The notes: generated by a model not told the origin, from the sequence alone. A stretch of DNA of 64,000 nucleotides from Betaproteobacteria bacterium (GCA_903970165.1 CAJCHZ010000027.1:1-64000); one strand, 5' to 3'. Shown: positions 26,664 to 36,063, counted from the first letter of the stretch. Made by a program: numbers and translations.

Positions 26664-26992
26664 AACGTTACCTGCGTTCCGATTTGCTGAGAGACGACGC
26701 GGTTCATTACTTGGAACAAATCTTCTCCTGTTTTTTCCAGGACAAAAGCATGCTTTGCTTCCGACCAGCCGAGCTTGAAAGAGGTGGAAAGCGCTGAAAT
26801 CCAAATTTCGCGAATCGGCGTGTTCGGCGAAACCACGAATTTTGCCTCTTCCGGTTCCTCAAAAATGACTTCGAGCTTTCCGCTCTCGCCTTCCACATCA
26901 AAGCCGTGCTCGTCGGCAACCACAAGCAGCCGCTTCTTTAGTTCGTCGAAAGCCGCGTCGGCTTTTTTTTGGAAATCTTTCTCTTCCAGCAT
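26660..26992 (-). CDS. cyaY: frataxin family iron-binding protein CyaY
   Basis: A 110-residue protein with the frataxin/CyaY pattern: an acidic first helix (EEKDFQKKADAAFDELKKRLLVVAD), the strands KLEVIFEEPEEAKFVVSPNTP, the conserved IREIWISALSTSFKLGW segment and the final helix GEDLFQVMNRVVSQQ. CyaY binds iron and regulates iron-sulfur cluster assembly in the cytoplasm. No isc or suf genes are nearby; it sits between a TlpA-type gene (12 bases upstream) and the DsbD-alpha gene (4-base overlap). This placement is unusual. Confidence 0.85.
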   Translation of the reverse strand: MLEEKDFQKKADAAFDELKKRLLVVADEHGFDVEGESGKLEVIFEEPEEAKFVVSPNTPIREIWISALSTSFKLGWSEAKHAFVLEKTGEDLFQVMNRVVSQQIGTQVTL

Positions 26993-27004
26993 GTGTTCAG
27001 CTTA

Positions 27005-27580
27005 TCAGAGGAGAGACTCAATTTCTTTGGCTATGTCGTCGACACTGATGGCGCCGGTGACGCGTTTTACCTGCTTGCCGTCGCGGGAGATGAGGACGCT
27101 TGTTGGATAGCCGAAGAGCCCGCCGAATTTGTCGGCGGCTTCGTCGTTTCCAATGAGGATTTTGTAGTCCATGGGGAGTTTCTGGCCGTCGACGGCGAAA
27201 CGTTCTTTGGCGACGAACGGAGCGACCACGCTCTTGCCTTCTTCATCGAGCGCGATCCCCAGCAGGACGAATCCGCGGGGACCGTATGTATGCTGCAATT
27301 GAATCAGCTCAGGAATTTCGCCGCGGCACGGTTCGCACCAGGTTGCCCAGAAATTGACAAGGACGACTTTGCCCTTTAATTCGGCGAGCGAAACATTTTT
27401 GTCGTCGAGATCCTTAAGGGTGAGATCGGGTTCGGAAAGGTCCGCTTTCGGCTTGTCAGAAGCATCCGCTTTCATGACGGTGGCGCCGGTCTTGGCCTTC
27501 ACGCGGGTGGCGCGGTCGGCAAAGATGGTTACGACGATTAGAGCGACGACGGTACCTATGATCAGCAGTGTTTTCTTCAT
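27005..27580 (-). CDS. TlpA-type membrane-anchored thioredoxin
   Basis: A 191-residue protein with an N-terminal membrane helix (about 4-20) and an outside thioredoxin fold of the TlpA/ResA kind. The active site is WCEPC (C82, C85) in VNFWATWCEPCRGEIP; the cis-proline segment is FGYPTSVLI. It is likely reduced by CcdA and could pass electrons to apocytochrome c or to the DsbD-alpha protein. ATG 27580 is used; an ATG five codons upstream (27595) is possible. It lies 12 bases before cyaY and 155 bases after ccdA. Confidence 0.9.
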   Translation of the reverse strand: MKKTLLIIGTVVALIVVTIFADRATRVKAKTGATVMKADASDKPKADLSEPDLTLKDLDDKNVSLAELKGKVVLVNFWATWCEPCRGEIPELIQLQHTYGPRGFVLLGIALDEEGKSVVAPFVAKERFAVDGQKLPMDYKILIGNDEAADKFGGLFGYPTSVLISRDGKQVKRVTGAISVDDIAKEIESLL

Positions 27581-27686
27581 TGCATTTTCTCGCATACCCC
27601 AAAGCTAATTATACCCGAAGACGAAATAAGCGAATCGGGTGACGGTTGGCCGTCGGCGAAAACCTTGGCCAGTCGCCCATCGCAAA

Positions 27687-27705
27687 GCGGGAGCAGAGCT
27701 CCCGC
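27687..27705. repeat. perfect 8-base hairpin between ccdA and the TlpA-type gene
   Basis: GCGGGAGC-AGA-GCTCCCGC. It lies in the 155-base gap between two genes read in the same direction, so it is not a simple operon end; it may weaken read-through or be a REP-like element. Confidence 0.5.
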
Positions 27706-27735
27706 ACTCCACAAACTGCTGGCCACGCTTCGCAA

Positions 27736-28632
27736 TTACTTTACGCCTGTCAGGGCTTTTTCGAGCCACAGGACGGCGTCATTCAAGAAACTGAGTTTGC
27801 CTGCGAGCCAAGTCAGTTTGTTGACGAAGACGAGCGAGCCCACGAAGAGAAGCAAGGCGCCGCTGAAGAGCTCAACGGCGTGGAGATACTTTCGAAATTT
27901 CTGATAGAACTTCAAAAATTGGCCGATGCCCAGGGCGGTAAGCAGAAAGGGAACAGCAAGGCCAGCCGAGTAAATGGCAAGAAGCAGAATGCCACGGGCA
28001 ATGGTGTCGCTGGCGGCGGCGAGGGCGAGAACCGTGGCGAGGATGGGGCCGATGCACGGAGTCCATCCGAAAGCGAAGGCGAAGCCCAGAAAGAAGCCGC
28101 TGAAGAGGCCGGGCTTTGAGGTCTCGTTGCGCAGATGGACGTCACGATTGAGCCAGAGCGCCAGCCACGGGCCGAAAAAGCCAATGACCGAGAGAGAAAA
28201 AAAGTGTATGGCGCCGAGCCCAAGGAATAGCGGGCCACGATGCACCAGGGCGATGATGCCCAAGACTGCGAGAACCGAACCGATAATTATTCCATTTCGC
28301 AGGTTGAGTTTTGCGAGAAGGCCGACGAGGTGCAAACCGAACAGGAGAATAAACGCTCCGGCTACCGGAGCGAGCGTGGCGCGATTTTGGCGGAGAAACG
28401 CGCCTACGGCACTGGCAGAGGCACCGAAGGAGATGAAGACCACTGAAAAACCGACGACGAAGGAGATCGCTGAGGCAAAGAGCCCGCCGCGAGGCTGCTG
28501 GCCCTGCCGCAATTGCTCCATGCCCACGCCGGAGAGCATGGAGATGTAGCCTGGTACGAGCGGAAGTACGCAAGGCGAGAGAAAAGAGACCAGTCCAGCG
28601 ATGAATGCTGCTGCGAGGGAGACGTCGGTCAT
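27736..28632 (-). CDS. ccdA: cytochrome c biogenesis protein CcdA (DsbD-beta equivalent)
   Basis: A 298-residue membrane protein with eight or so helices. The two redox cysteines lie in FLSPCVLPLVPGY (C21) and FGWTPCIGP, both with the prolines typical of CcdA/DsbD-beta. It carries electrons from cytoplasmic thioredoxin to exported thioredoxin-like proteins. It is longer than minimal CcdA, with an added helix and a loop HFFSLSVIGFFGPWLALWL near the middle. It heads the ccdA / TlpA / cyaY / DsbD-alpha series on the minus strand. Confidence 0.92.
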   Translation of the reverse strand: MTDVSLAAAFIAGLVSFLSPCVLPLVPGYISMLSGVGMEQLRQGQQPRGGLFASAISFVVGFSVVFISFGASASAVGAFLRQNRATLAPVAGAFILLFGLHLVGLLAKLNLRNGIIIGSVLAVLGIIALVHRGPLFLGLGAIHFFSLSVIGFFGPWLALWLNRDVHLRNETSKPGLFSGFFLGFAFAFGWTPCIGPILATVLALAAASDTIARGILLLAIYSAGLAVPFLLTALGIGQFLKFYQKFRKYLHAVELFSGALLLFVGSLVFVNKLTWLAGKLSFLNDAVLWLEKALTGVK

Positions 28633-29047
28633 CTTGTGCCAAGATCCATTGAGCTGAAACGCATTGAGCTAAGACCTAGAATGGGCATCCCTTTGATCCT
28701 GGATTGTGATGGCTGTGCCAAAGCAAGTGCAAGAAGTTAATTCGGATTGACTGATTGGCCCGCCTGCTTATTCCGGGTTGTTATTCTCCCACAAAGACTT
28801 GCGACGGGCGGTAGCTGTTAACGCGCGCCTCGCGGCAATTTCGTTAGACGTTGCGGGTAGCCATTGGGTACATACGGTGACGGGCGGTTAGCAGATGCGA
28901 GTGGGTTGAGGGCCTGCCACCTGCTCCCCCCTCCCCCCATTTCGGGAAAGATCTGAAAGCAAAGGAGTTATGGGGTGGCGGTATGCGAAAGATTTGATTC
29001 CAAAGGACTTACGGTGATTCGAGGGGGGCCTTGGGAGCTTGTATGAC

Positions 29048-29064
29048 GCGGACCTGAGGTCCGC
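29048..29064. repeat. perfect 7-base hairpin
   Basis: GCGGACC-TGA-GGTCCGC lies 72 bases beyond the stop of the small exported gene at 29136, on the side where its transcript would end. It has no T-run and resembles other intergenic hairpins in the window. Confidence 0.5.
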
Positions 29065-29076
29065 CACTGCGCAGTG
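29065..29076. other. perfect palindrome CACTGCGCAGTG
   Basis: It abuts the hairpin at 29048-29064 with no spacing. It could be an operator or part of the same repeat element. Confidence 0.25.
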
Positions 29077-29135
29077 TTACCTATTAGTTACTATACGTAG
29101 GGGCTTTTCAATAGAAAAGTATCGCCGGGATGGGG

Positions 29136-29504
29136 CTAGGGCTTGGGTGCCGCGGCGGTGGTTGTGGGGATTAGTGATTCGGAGACGACCATATACTCAA
29201 AGGATTTGCCGTTGGCTTTGAATTTGATTTTGTCTTTGTCGAGGGTGAATTCGACGGGAGTGTTCAGGGCGATGAGGGCTTTGGCGGCTGGTTTTTCCTG
29301 GCGGATACGGTAGTCGATGGTATCGGTGCGGACGACGTATTCCTGGCAGAGGAGGTCGACGCTTTCCTTTTTCTTGTCCTGCTTGGCACCGCAAGGTACG
29401 GAGTTTTCGGCAACGATGGTGCCGGTTTGCTGGGGTTTGTTGGCGGATTGCGCGAGAGTTGCTGCAAAGGCCACCGTCGTGACCAGCAAGATTGTTTTTT
29501 TCAT
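29136..29504 (-). CDS. small exported protein, unknown function
   Basis: Not recognised. A 122-residue protein with a signal sequence (MKKTILLVTTVAFAATLAQSA), two cysteines in the mature part (VPCGAK and LLCQEY) that could pair, and a beta-rich remainder (VEFTLDKDKIKFKANGKSFEYMVV). ATG 29504 is preceded by GAGG at 8-base spacing; that ribosome site lies in a perfect palindrome (29511-29522). It follows the pilin-tailed gene on the same strand. Confidence 0.7.
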   Translation of the reverse strand: MKKTILLVTTVAFAATLAQSANKPQQTGTIVAENSVPCGAKQDKKKESVDLLCQEYVVRTDTIDYRIRQEKPAAKALIALNTPVEFTLDKDKIKFKANGKSFEYMVVSESLIPTTTAAAPKP

Positions 29505-29510
29505 TTTCGG

Positions 29511-29522
29511 CACCTCGAGGTG
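29511..29522. promoter_or_regulatory. ribosome site embedded in a 12-base palindrome
   Basis: CACCTCGAGGTG is self-complementary and contains the GAGG ribosome site of the gene starting at 29504. If folded or bound it could limit translation; it may equally be chance. Confidence 0.25.
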
Positions 29523-29643
29523 GCGTTTGGGTTCTCTTCCTATTTTAAGGCAATGTGAGCGCAGAAGACGGAAAGGGGGTTAACTGAAAGGGCAAAAATC
29601 GAGACCGCGATAGCCGGTGCCGATCGAAGAGAAGCGCGATCCC

Positions 29644-31854
29644 TCATCGAATGGGAGCCCAAGTCTTGCATTGTGCGGCGGTGGGAGCGGCGGCAAGCGG
29701 AGAACCTGGTTTAAAGCGAATGACGCCGTCGGAAGTCGTACAGAAAGATCTTGTACCGGTGCTGTCTGAGACAGGAGTAGCAACGGCCATATATTCCGAG
29801 CACAGGCGCAGTTTGCAGAGGGCGGAAATGATGAAGCGATATCCTTCCTTTGTGCACCAACCGTCGGCCGTGCAACCAGAATTTACCAAGGTTTCGGCGA
29901 GCAGACCGGCATGGTCCTGCGATACCTCTGTGGTTCCGCGCGGATCAACCCCCAGAGTGCTGAGATTGGGGGCAAAGCCTCTCTTCGGATAGGCGGCTGA
30001 ATAAGTGATCTCGGCGGTGTTGACCGTGCGTAAGCTGCCCAGGGCGCTTGCTTCATTTGCGGCAATTCTGGAGCGGAGCAGGTTGGGGACGGCGACGGCG
30101 GCGACGATTAAAACCGAGGCCGCGTCGAAGGAGGGGCTTGTGCTTGCTTCACGGATGGATTTGTCGCCACCGTAGAGGCCGACGACGACCGGAGGAGCGT
30201 CTGTAGAATTCTGGCTTAAGGAATGAGCGATCGTCGGGTCAAACTGGCGGAGTTGAAGTGCGCCAACGGCGGCAGCATCTTCATACAGCAAGGCCGAAGC
30301 TTCGAGGGAGTGGCCTGGAGGGAGCGCGGTCAGAAACTTTGCGGACTTCGCGAGCGATCCGGCGGAACGATGCAGCCGAACGCCATCCGCAACGACGTCT
30401 CTGCTAGAGCCGATGAGTAGATGGCCGTCCACAAAGGCATAGCCAATATCGAGAGTGGATTTCCCCTGGGGAACGCGCACGGTGTGGTACGTAACGCCAT
30501 CCTGTTCGAAAGGTTCGGCCTCGAATTTGGTGGTAGCGAGCAACTTGGAGAAAGTTTGCTGAAGATGATCTGAGTCCTTAACCCCGAGGATTGCCTTCCA
30601 GACAGGTTGCTGCTGGCCAAGACTATTCACTTCGATAGTGATCTCGCCGTCGAGGAGATTGAGCAGATCGTCCTTAAGCGAGAGATTCAGAGACTTCTCA
30701 AATTGCGGAAGCATGACGAAGGTGCCGGCGTTCGAAGGGCCGGAGAGGATTTTAGCGTCATCAAAAATCTGAGAAAGACTGCTCAGGACGATGGTGGCGG
30801 ACACCATGGATTTAGGAGAGACGAAGTCCAGGGTGGTGAGAGGGCGAGAATTGGCGAGCCAGGATGCGGCGCTATGGCGCGGGTTGTTGAAACTAAGTTC
30901 GGACTGGCTGACGTCCTGGCCGTCGAGACGCTTGTGATCCCAAACCACGTACTTCACGTCGGAAAACCCGCTTTGCTGGAAAGAGGCGTTTTCGCGGAAG
31001 GAGGCTGGCAACTGGCTGAGGATGGTGTGCAGATCGGCGGCCGCCAGAACGGTCAGGCCGCCCTGGTATTCCTGCAACACGCGCCGGCCAAAAGGAGTTG
31101 AGGGAAACTCACGATTTGTTCCCGCGAGACGGGTGTTAAAAGCCCGCAGTGTGGCAAGGTTGAGAGAGACGACGACATAATCGGGGCGCACCAGGACGAT
31201 GAGTTCGTCTGAGGATTTGGTGTCCTGCGCGGAGGCGAGTTCCTGGAGGTCCAAAATGCGCACGTGGGATTGCGATTTGCCAGCGATTTGCGCGAGTGCT
31301 TGCTGAAGGAAATTCTTGAGGCCAGGCTTGCGGACTTCGGCGACGATTAACACGTTGCGATCGTTGCCGTCCGTCGAGCCGGAGAAAACGATTTCGTCGC
31401 CCAGGTATTGGTTCAGCTGAGAAAACTTGTCGAGGGCTTCTTCAATCTTTGGACCGGAAGCGGCGATTTGGCCGTGCTGCCACCAATCGCGGAACACGGA
31501 ACTCTCCTGAAGCTCCTGGTGCAAAAGAGCGAGCAGTTGATTGGCGACACCGCCATAGTTGGGAAACGCGGCGAAGGACATGGTGGAGGGAGGCAAAAGC
31601 GGCACGAGAGTGCTATCGGTGCGTGGGGGAGGGAATTGGATGTCGTGCTGGAGTTTGTCCACGAGGCGGCTGAACTCGGGAATTAGGCCGGGGTACTTGT
31701 TGAGTTCCTCAGACCAGGACGGGGCGGCTTTTTGTGGGGCTGGAGGAGTGGCGTTCTGGCCGCGAGATACCGGCCCCCAAAGGGAAACGGCAAACATGGC
31801 CAGGCAATAGGCAAACAGGCGCCGGGCGGGGCGCAGTGATTTGAAGTGGAGCAT
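29644..31854 (-). CDS. large exported protein with a C-terminal type IV pilin-like domain
   Basis: A 736-residue protein. After a signal sequence (about 10-32) comes a long region (about 40-565) with the look of DUF3352-type proteins (repeated LVRPDYVVVSLNLATLRAFN / HLLIGSSRDVVADGVRL patterns). Residues about 573-736 then change character: a hydrophobic stretch VLIVAAVAVPNLLRSRIAANEASALGSLRTVNTAE and a cysteine-bearing globular part, exactly the form of acidobacterial type IV pilin-like proteins. The usual prepilin cleavage motif (G-FTLIE) before the helix is absent. Function unknown. GGAGG precedes ATG 31854 by ten bases. Confidence 0.8.
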   Translation of the reverse strand: MLHFKSLRPARRLFAYCLAMFAVSLWGPVSRGQNATPPAPQKAAPSWSEELNKYPGLIPEFSRLVDKLQHDIQFPPPRTDSTLVPLLPPSTMSFAAFPNYGGVANQLLALLHQELQESSVFRDWWQHGQIAASGPKIEEALDKFSQLNQYLGDEIVFSGSTDGNDRNVLIVAEVRKPGLKNFLQQALAQIAGKSQSHVRILDLQELASAQDTKSSDELIVLVRPDYVVVSLNLATLRAFNTRLAGTNREFPSTPFGRRVLQEYQGGLTVLAAADLHTILSQLPASFRENASFQQSGFSDVKYVVWDHKRLDGQDVSQSELSFNNPRHSAASWLANSRPLTTLDFVSPKSMVSATIVLSSLSQIFDDAKILSGPSNAGTFVMLPQFEKSLNLSLKDDLLNLLDGEITIEVNSLGQQQPVWKAILGVKDSDHLQQTFSKLLATTKFEAEPFEQDGVTYHTVRVPQGKSTLDIGYAFVDGHLLIGSSRDVVADGVRLHRSAGSLAKSAKFLTALPPGHSLEASALLYEDAAAVGALQLRQFDPTIAHSLSQNSTDAPPVVVGLYGGDKSIREASTSPSFDAASVLIVAAVAVPNLLRSRIAANEASALGSLRTVNTAEITYSAAYPKRGFAPNLSTLGVDPRGTTEVSQDHAGLLAETLVNSGCTADGWCTKEGYRFIISALCKLRLCSEYMAVATPVSDSTGTRSFCTTSDGVIRFKPGSPLAAAPTAAQCKTWAPIR

Positions 31855-32028
31855 GCGATGCTGTCCTCCGTTTGTAATAACTTCAGGATAGATTACGAGC
31901 GCCGTTAGGCGCAGGAAGACGGCATGGCTGGTGCACTATCCTGCACGTGCAGATTTGGATGGTGCGTGATGCGTGAGTCAACGCGGGGAAATACGGATGT
32001 TGGAGAACGTGGACAGGATGGGAGGGTG

Positions 32029-33459
32029 TTAGGCGTGAAGGGGTGGGCGGCAAGATTGGGGGTGGGCGCGTTCGAAGGCGAAGGCTATTTGCAGGAGTAG
32101 GTGTTCGTCGGTGACGGCGCCAATGAGTTGCAGGCCGACGGGAAGACCATAGAGGGTGAAGCCGCAGGGGATGGTTACGGCGGGGACACCTGCGAGGTTA
32201 GCGGGGCGGTTAGGGCGGAGGAGCAGGGCGCGGGTAGAGTGGTTCTGGTCTCCGATGGTGACGTTTTCCTGATCGATGAGTGGGGCGGTGATTGGCGTAG
32301 AGGGGACGGCCAGGGCGTCGACTCCGGCGTCAGCCATCGCCAAGTGCAGTTCCTGAATAAATTTTTCGCGAGTTTCGAGAGCCGTTAAGTACGTCGTGGC
32401 GGGGACTTGCGTGCCGAGAGCGAGGCGGGTTCGCACGTCGTCGCCGTAATCGGAGGAGCGCGCCGGGAAGCACCCGGATTGTTGGTGGTAGTAGGTGGCT
32501 TCGGCCCAGGCGATTTGGTTTCCGGCATCTTCGGTTTCTTCCAAGAGAGATAAAGAGACTTCCCGAACGCGGACTTTGGGTGCGCTGAGGGAGTGAAGAA
32601 TCGCCTGGCGGAAGATCGACTGGACTTCGTCGGAGATTACGTCGAAGAAAAATTCTTTGGGGACGCCAAGCGTGAATTTTGGTGGTTTGGCGGAGAGTTT
32701 TCGCGAGGAGCGGAAACTCGGCTCGCCTTTGACGCGAGGGAGGATGGGCTCGAGGAGGAGGGCGGCGTCGTGAACGGTGCGGGCTAGCGGGCCGACGCAA
32801 TCGAGTTTAGGGGAGAGCGGAATTACGCCTTCGACGCTGACGCGGCCGAGGGTGGGTTTCAGGCCGACGATACCGCAGAGGGCGGCGGGGATGCGGATGG
32901 AGCCTCCGGTGTCTGTGCCGATGCTGCCGTAGCAGAGGCCGGCAGCGACGGCTGCCGCGGAGCCGCCGCTGGAGCCGCCGGGGATGCGTGCGAGATCCCA
33001 GGGATTGTGGACGGGGCCGTAGTGGGGGTTGTTACTGGTTACGCCGTAGGCGAATTCGTGCATGTTGGTTTTGCCGAGGATGATGGCGCCGGCGTTTTTG
33101 AGTTGCGTGACGATGGTGGCGTCGTGTTGGGGTATGAATTTCGCGAGAATTTTTGAGCCTGCCGTGGTGCGAATGTCTTCCGTGTAGATGTTGTCTTTCA
33201 GAGAGATGGGGATGCCGTGAAGGGGGCCGCGGTCGCGATTGGCTTTGCGGCTGAAGAGTTCGGTTTCGGCTTTTTTGGCTTGGGCGAGGGCGACGTCGCT
33301 GGTGACGGTGATGAAGGAATTGAGTTTTGGGTCGAGTTCAACGATGCGGGCTAGCAGGAGGCGGGTGAGTTCGACAGGAGAGAGTTTGCGTTTGCGGTAG
33401 AGGAGGGAGATTTCTTCGATGGAGGCGAAGGGCAGGTCGGCGTCGGTTGTTGGGGGCAT
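32029..33459 (-). CDS. amidase signature family enzyme
   Basis: A 476-residue protein of the amidase signature family. The Ser-cisSer-Lys triad is visible: K in GIPISLKDNIY, serines in GGSSGGSAAAVAAGL and in GTDTGGSIRIPAALCG. It resembles GatA, but no gatB or gatC lies nearby and the C-terminal half differs, so a general amidase is the safer call. The cytoplasmic substrate is unknown. The codon use and position fit its neighbours; the kinase gene lies upstream on the same strand, 77 bases away. Confidence 0.88.
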   Translation of the reverse strand: MPPTTDADLPFASIEEISLLYRKRKLSPVELTRLLLARIVELDPKLNSFITVTSDVALAQAKKAETELFSRKANRDRGPLHGIPISLKDNIYTEDIRTTAGSKILAKFIPQHDATIVTQLKNAGAIILGKTNMHEFAYGVTSNNPHYGPVHNPWDLARIPGGSSGGSAAAVAAGLCYGSIGTDTGGSIRIPAALCGIVGLKPTLGRVSVEGVIPLSPKLDCVGPLARTVHDAALLLEPILPRVKGEPSFRSSRKLSAKPPKFTLGVPKEFFFDVISDEVQSIFRQAILHSLSAPKVRVREVSLSLLEETEDAGNQIAWAEATYYHQQSGCFPARSSDYGDDVRTRLALGTQVPATTYLTALETREKFIQELHLAMADAGVDALAVPSTPITAPLIDQENVTIGDQNHSTRALLLRPNRPANLAGVPAVTIPCGFTLYGLPVGLQLIGAVTDEHLLLQIAFAFERAHPQSCRPPLHA

Positions 33460-33536
33460 GAGAGGCTTATTGGAATGAGGAATTTAACACAGAGCAGGCA
33501 GAGGGCGCAGAGGGGGGAGAGAAAAAGACGCGATCA

Positions 33537-35786
33537 TTAGGAAGCGGAGGGATCGAGGCCGACGAGTTGCCGGAACTCAGGGTTGTCATGCAGGCAATCG
33601 AGATCGGAGTCCCGGGCGGCCCAGTTGGGGTTGCCCCAGCCGGCGGCGATGGCTTTTTTGAGAGTGGCAAGAGCTTCTTCTCTTCTGGTCAAGACGCCAT
33701 AGGTGCAGGCAGCGTTGTAAAGAATATTGGGGTCGTTGGGGCGAAGTGCTACAGCGGTTTGCAAATGGCGGATACTCTCGTCGATTTCCCCTGCCTCGGC
33801 GAGACCACTCGAGAGCAGCACACGGGCACGCACGTCTTCGGGAACCAACTCTAATTGCTGCCGGAGAACAGCGACGATGCGTGCCCGTAGAATTTCCGCA
33901 TCCTTGTCGCGCCCAAGGCGCCTCATGCAGGTACGGAACGGAATGTAGGTATTGTAATCGTCTCCGTTGGCGTCCAGCGCTTCTTCGGCAAGATTTGCGG
34001 CTTCTTCATACTTGCCTTGAGAGAGCAGCGCGCGGCCGAGAATATTCCAGGAGCCATCGCAATCATGCTTGCGCTCAATGGCGCGGCGGGCCATTAACTC
34101 GGTTTCATCGAATTTCTTTTGCGCGTAAAAAAGGCGGGCGCGCGCCACCATCACTTCCGGCAAATCCGGAGCCAGGGCGGTGGCGCGATCGCAGGCGGCG
34201 ATTCCGCGGGAGAGCCAGTCGGGGCTCTGATCGCGTAATTCGAAGATGAGGCCGCAGAGATGGGCGATTCCGGCGTAAGCCAGCGCAAAGTTCTTGTCGA
34301 GTTGAATGGCCTGCTCGAACATCTGCAAAGCGTAGTCGGTGTTCTCCCGCCGGGTATAGCTGCGGCCACGCAAGTAGAAATCGTAGGCCTGGGTATTTTC
34401 CGTGGGCTTGATGCCGATGATTTTTTCTTCCTGCGGAGTGAGGGTGATGCGCAAGGCATGAGCGATGCTGCGGGCGATTTCGTCCTGGATGGCGAAGACG
34501 TCCTCGAGCTGGCGGTCGTAGCGTTCGGCCCACACGGAATGGCGGGTGGCCCCTTCCACGAGCTGCGCGGTGATGCGCAGCCGATTCCCGGAGCGGCGAA
34601 TAGTGCCTTCGAGAACGAAGGTAGCTCCAAGCTGCTGCCCGACCTGCGCGGCATTGGCCGGTTTGTCGCGGAAAGCCAGCATCTCCGAACGCGGGAAAAT
34701 CTGAAGCTGGGCGATTTTCGAAAGCTCGGTGATGACGTCTTCGGTCATGCCGTCACGGAAATATTCGTCTTCCTTACCGCCGCCTTGATTCTCGAAGTAC
34801 AGGACGGCGACGGATTTCCTTGCCGGCGCAGTAGTTGCCCGTGAACTGGAGGAGCCGGGTTTTTCGGAACCCGGGCGCCGATTCGAGTCCAGGTCTCGCT
34901 TCAGGCGTTTCAGGTCGGCGCGCAGTTCGGCGGCAGTCTGGTAGCGCAGATCGCTTTCTTTCTCCATAGCTTTCCCGAAAATGTTTTCCATGGCGAAGGG
35001 CAACCGGGAATTCAGGCGCGTTGCGGGGGCAGCTTCAGCGTGGAGGATACCGTCAAAAATCAAAGCCGAGGTGGACCCCGCAAAGGGAATCACCCCCGTG
35101 GCCATCTCGTACAGCACAACTCCCAGCGAAAAGAGATCGGAGCGCGCGTCAAGCGCTTCTCCGCGAGCTTGTTCCGGAGACATGTAGGCGACTGTTCCGA
35201 CCGAACTGCCTGGGCTGGTCAGAAAATCATCGCCCTCGGCCAAGGTCTGACTCTGTGCGGCCGATGGGTCAACTATGTTTGAAGCCTCGTGGCGACAGCC
35301 GGCAAGCTTCGCCAAGCCGAAGTCGAGGATTTTCGCGGGCCCGCGCTCGACCAGGAAAATGTTGGCGGGTTTGATGTCGCGATGGACGATGCCTTTTGTG
35401 TGGGCGGCTTCGAGGCCGTCGGCGATCTGGATGCCGAACTCCAAAATCTCGACGATGGCCATGGGCTTTCCGGAAATGCGGTGCTTGAGCGTTTGGCCCT
35501 CGAGCAGCTCCATGGCGATGAAGGGGCGGCCCTCGAACTCTCCGATATCGTGAATCGTACAGATGTTCGGATGATTGAGAGCGGACGCCGCACGGGCTTC
35601 GCGGCGGAATCGTTCGATCGCCTGACTATCCTGGGAAATGTCGTCGGGAAGGAATTTAAGAGCGATATTGCGGCCCAAGCGCGTGTCTTTGGCTTTGTAG
35701 ACCACGCCCATACCCCCGCCGCCAAGTTTTTCGAGGACGGTGTAGTGGGAAATCGTGCGGCCAAGCAAGGGGGAGGTATCCGACAC
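33537..35786 (-). CDS. soluble Ser/Thr protein kinase with TolB-like domain and TPR tail
   Basis: A 749-residue protein. Residues about 15-285 are a Hanks-type kinase with [11 protein letters not shown] (P-loop), ALKFLP (lysine), [10 protein letters not shown] (catalytic loop), DFGLAK and SPEQARGE. Residues about 325-440 match the adenylyl-cyclase-associated TolB N-like/FlgO module ([28 protein letters not shown]). About 465-740 are TPR-type helices. There is no membrane helix, unlike PASTA kinases. It would phosphorylate proteins while the TPR part binds partners. The start is GTG at 35786; its ribosome site is weak. Confidence 0.92.
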   Translation of the reverse strand: MSDTSPLLGRTISHYTVLEKLGGGGMGVVYKAKDTRLGRNIALKFLPDDISQDSQAIERFRREARAASALNHPNICTIHDIGEFEGRPFIAMELLEGQTLKHRISGKPMAIVEILEFGIQIADGLEAAHTKGIVHRDIKPANIFLVERGPAKILDFGLAKLAGCRHEASNIVDPSAAQSQTLAEGDDFLTSPGSSVGTVAYMSPEQARGEALDARSDLFSLGVVLYEMATGVIPFAGSTSALIFDGILHAEAAPATRLNSRLPFAMENIFGKAMEKESDLRYQTAAELRADLKRLKRDLDSNRRPGSEKPGSSSSRATTAPARKSVAVLYFENQGGGKEDEYFRDGMTEDVITELSKIAQLQIFPRSEMLAFRDKPANAAQVGQQLGATFVLEGTIRRSGNRLRITAQLVEGATRHSVWAERYDRQLEDVFAIQDEIARSIAHALRITLTPQEEKIIGIKPTENTQAYDFYLRGRSYTRRENTDYALQMFEQAIQLDKNFALAYAGIAHLCGLIFELRDQSPDWLSRGIAACDRATALAPDLPEVMVARARLFYAQKKFDETELMARRAIERKHDCDGSWNILGRALLSQGKYEEAANLAEEALDANGDDYNTYIPFRTCMRRLGRDKDAEILRARIVAVLRQQLELVPEDVRARVLLSSGLAEAGEIDESIRHLQTAVALRPNDPNILYNAACTYGVLTRREEALATLKKAIAAGWGNPNWAARDSDLDCLHDNPEFRQLVGLDPSAS

Positions 35787-36063
35787 AGGCCATGGAGTTT
35801 ATCGTAGTGCTTCCCAGCGGGCAATCGTAGGGGATGTGACGGTTCAGAGCTGACTTTTTTGTATTTCGGAGAACCGGCCAACTGGCCTTGCCGACTGGCG
35901 CTTGTCTGGAAACCGCGTTGCTCAGGCATTTGCAGAATCCTTGTACGAACCGCTTGTCTGAAGCTGCCTCGATCTTTTTTTTTCTTGTCTGTGCACGTTG
36001 CCAGAGGTTCACCGAGTCGTCCAGCCTCTCCAAGGGGAAAAGCGATGGTCACAGCGCGGGGAG

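Larger units (their letters stand above)
28633..29135. other. 503-base gap upstream of ccdA
   Basis: This region must hold the ccdA promoter. It contains a perfect hairpin at 29048-29064, an adjoining 12-base palindrome at 29065-29076 and a C-rich run near 28925-28938. A 15-codon frame at 28970-29017 follows an AAAGGAG, but the spacing is too short to be convincing. No tRNA-like fold or known RNA family could be recognised by eye. Confidence 0.4.

Noticed and set aside
28970..29017. 15-codon frame after AAAGGAG in the gap upstream of ccdA
   Set aside because: Only two bases separate the putative ribosome site from the ATG, and so short a frame carries no coding signal; left as a note in the gap entry.
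28633..29135. Possible tRNA or small RNA in the large gap
   Set aside because: Hairpins are present, but no cloverleaf, T-loop consensus or known riboswitch core could be found by eye.
32029..33459. Call of GatA for the amidase
   Set aside because: The catalytic region fits, but gatB and gatC are absent nearby and general amidases share the same motifs.
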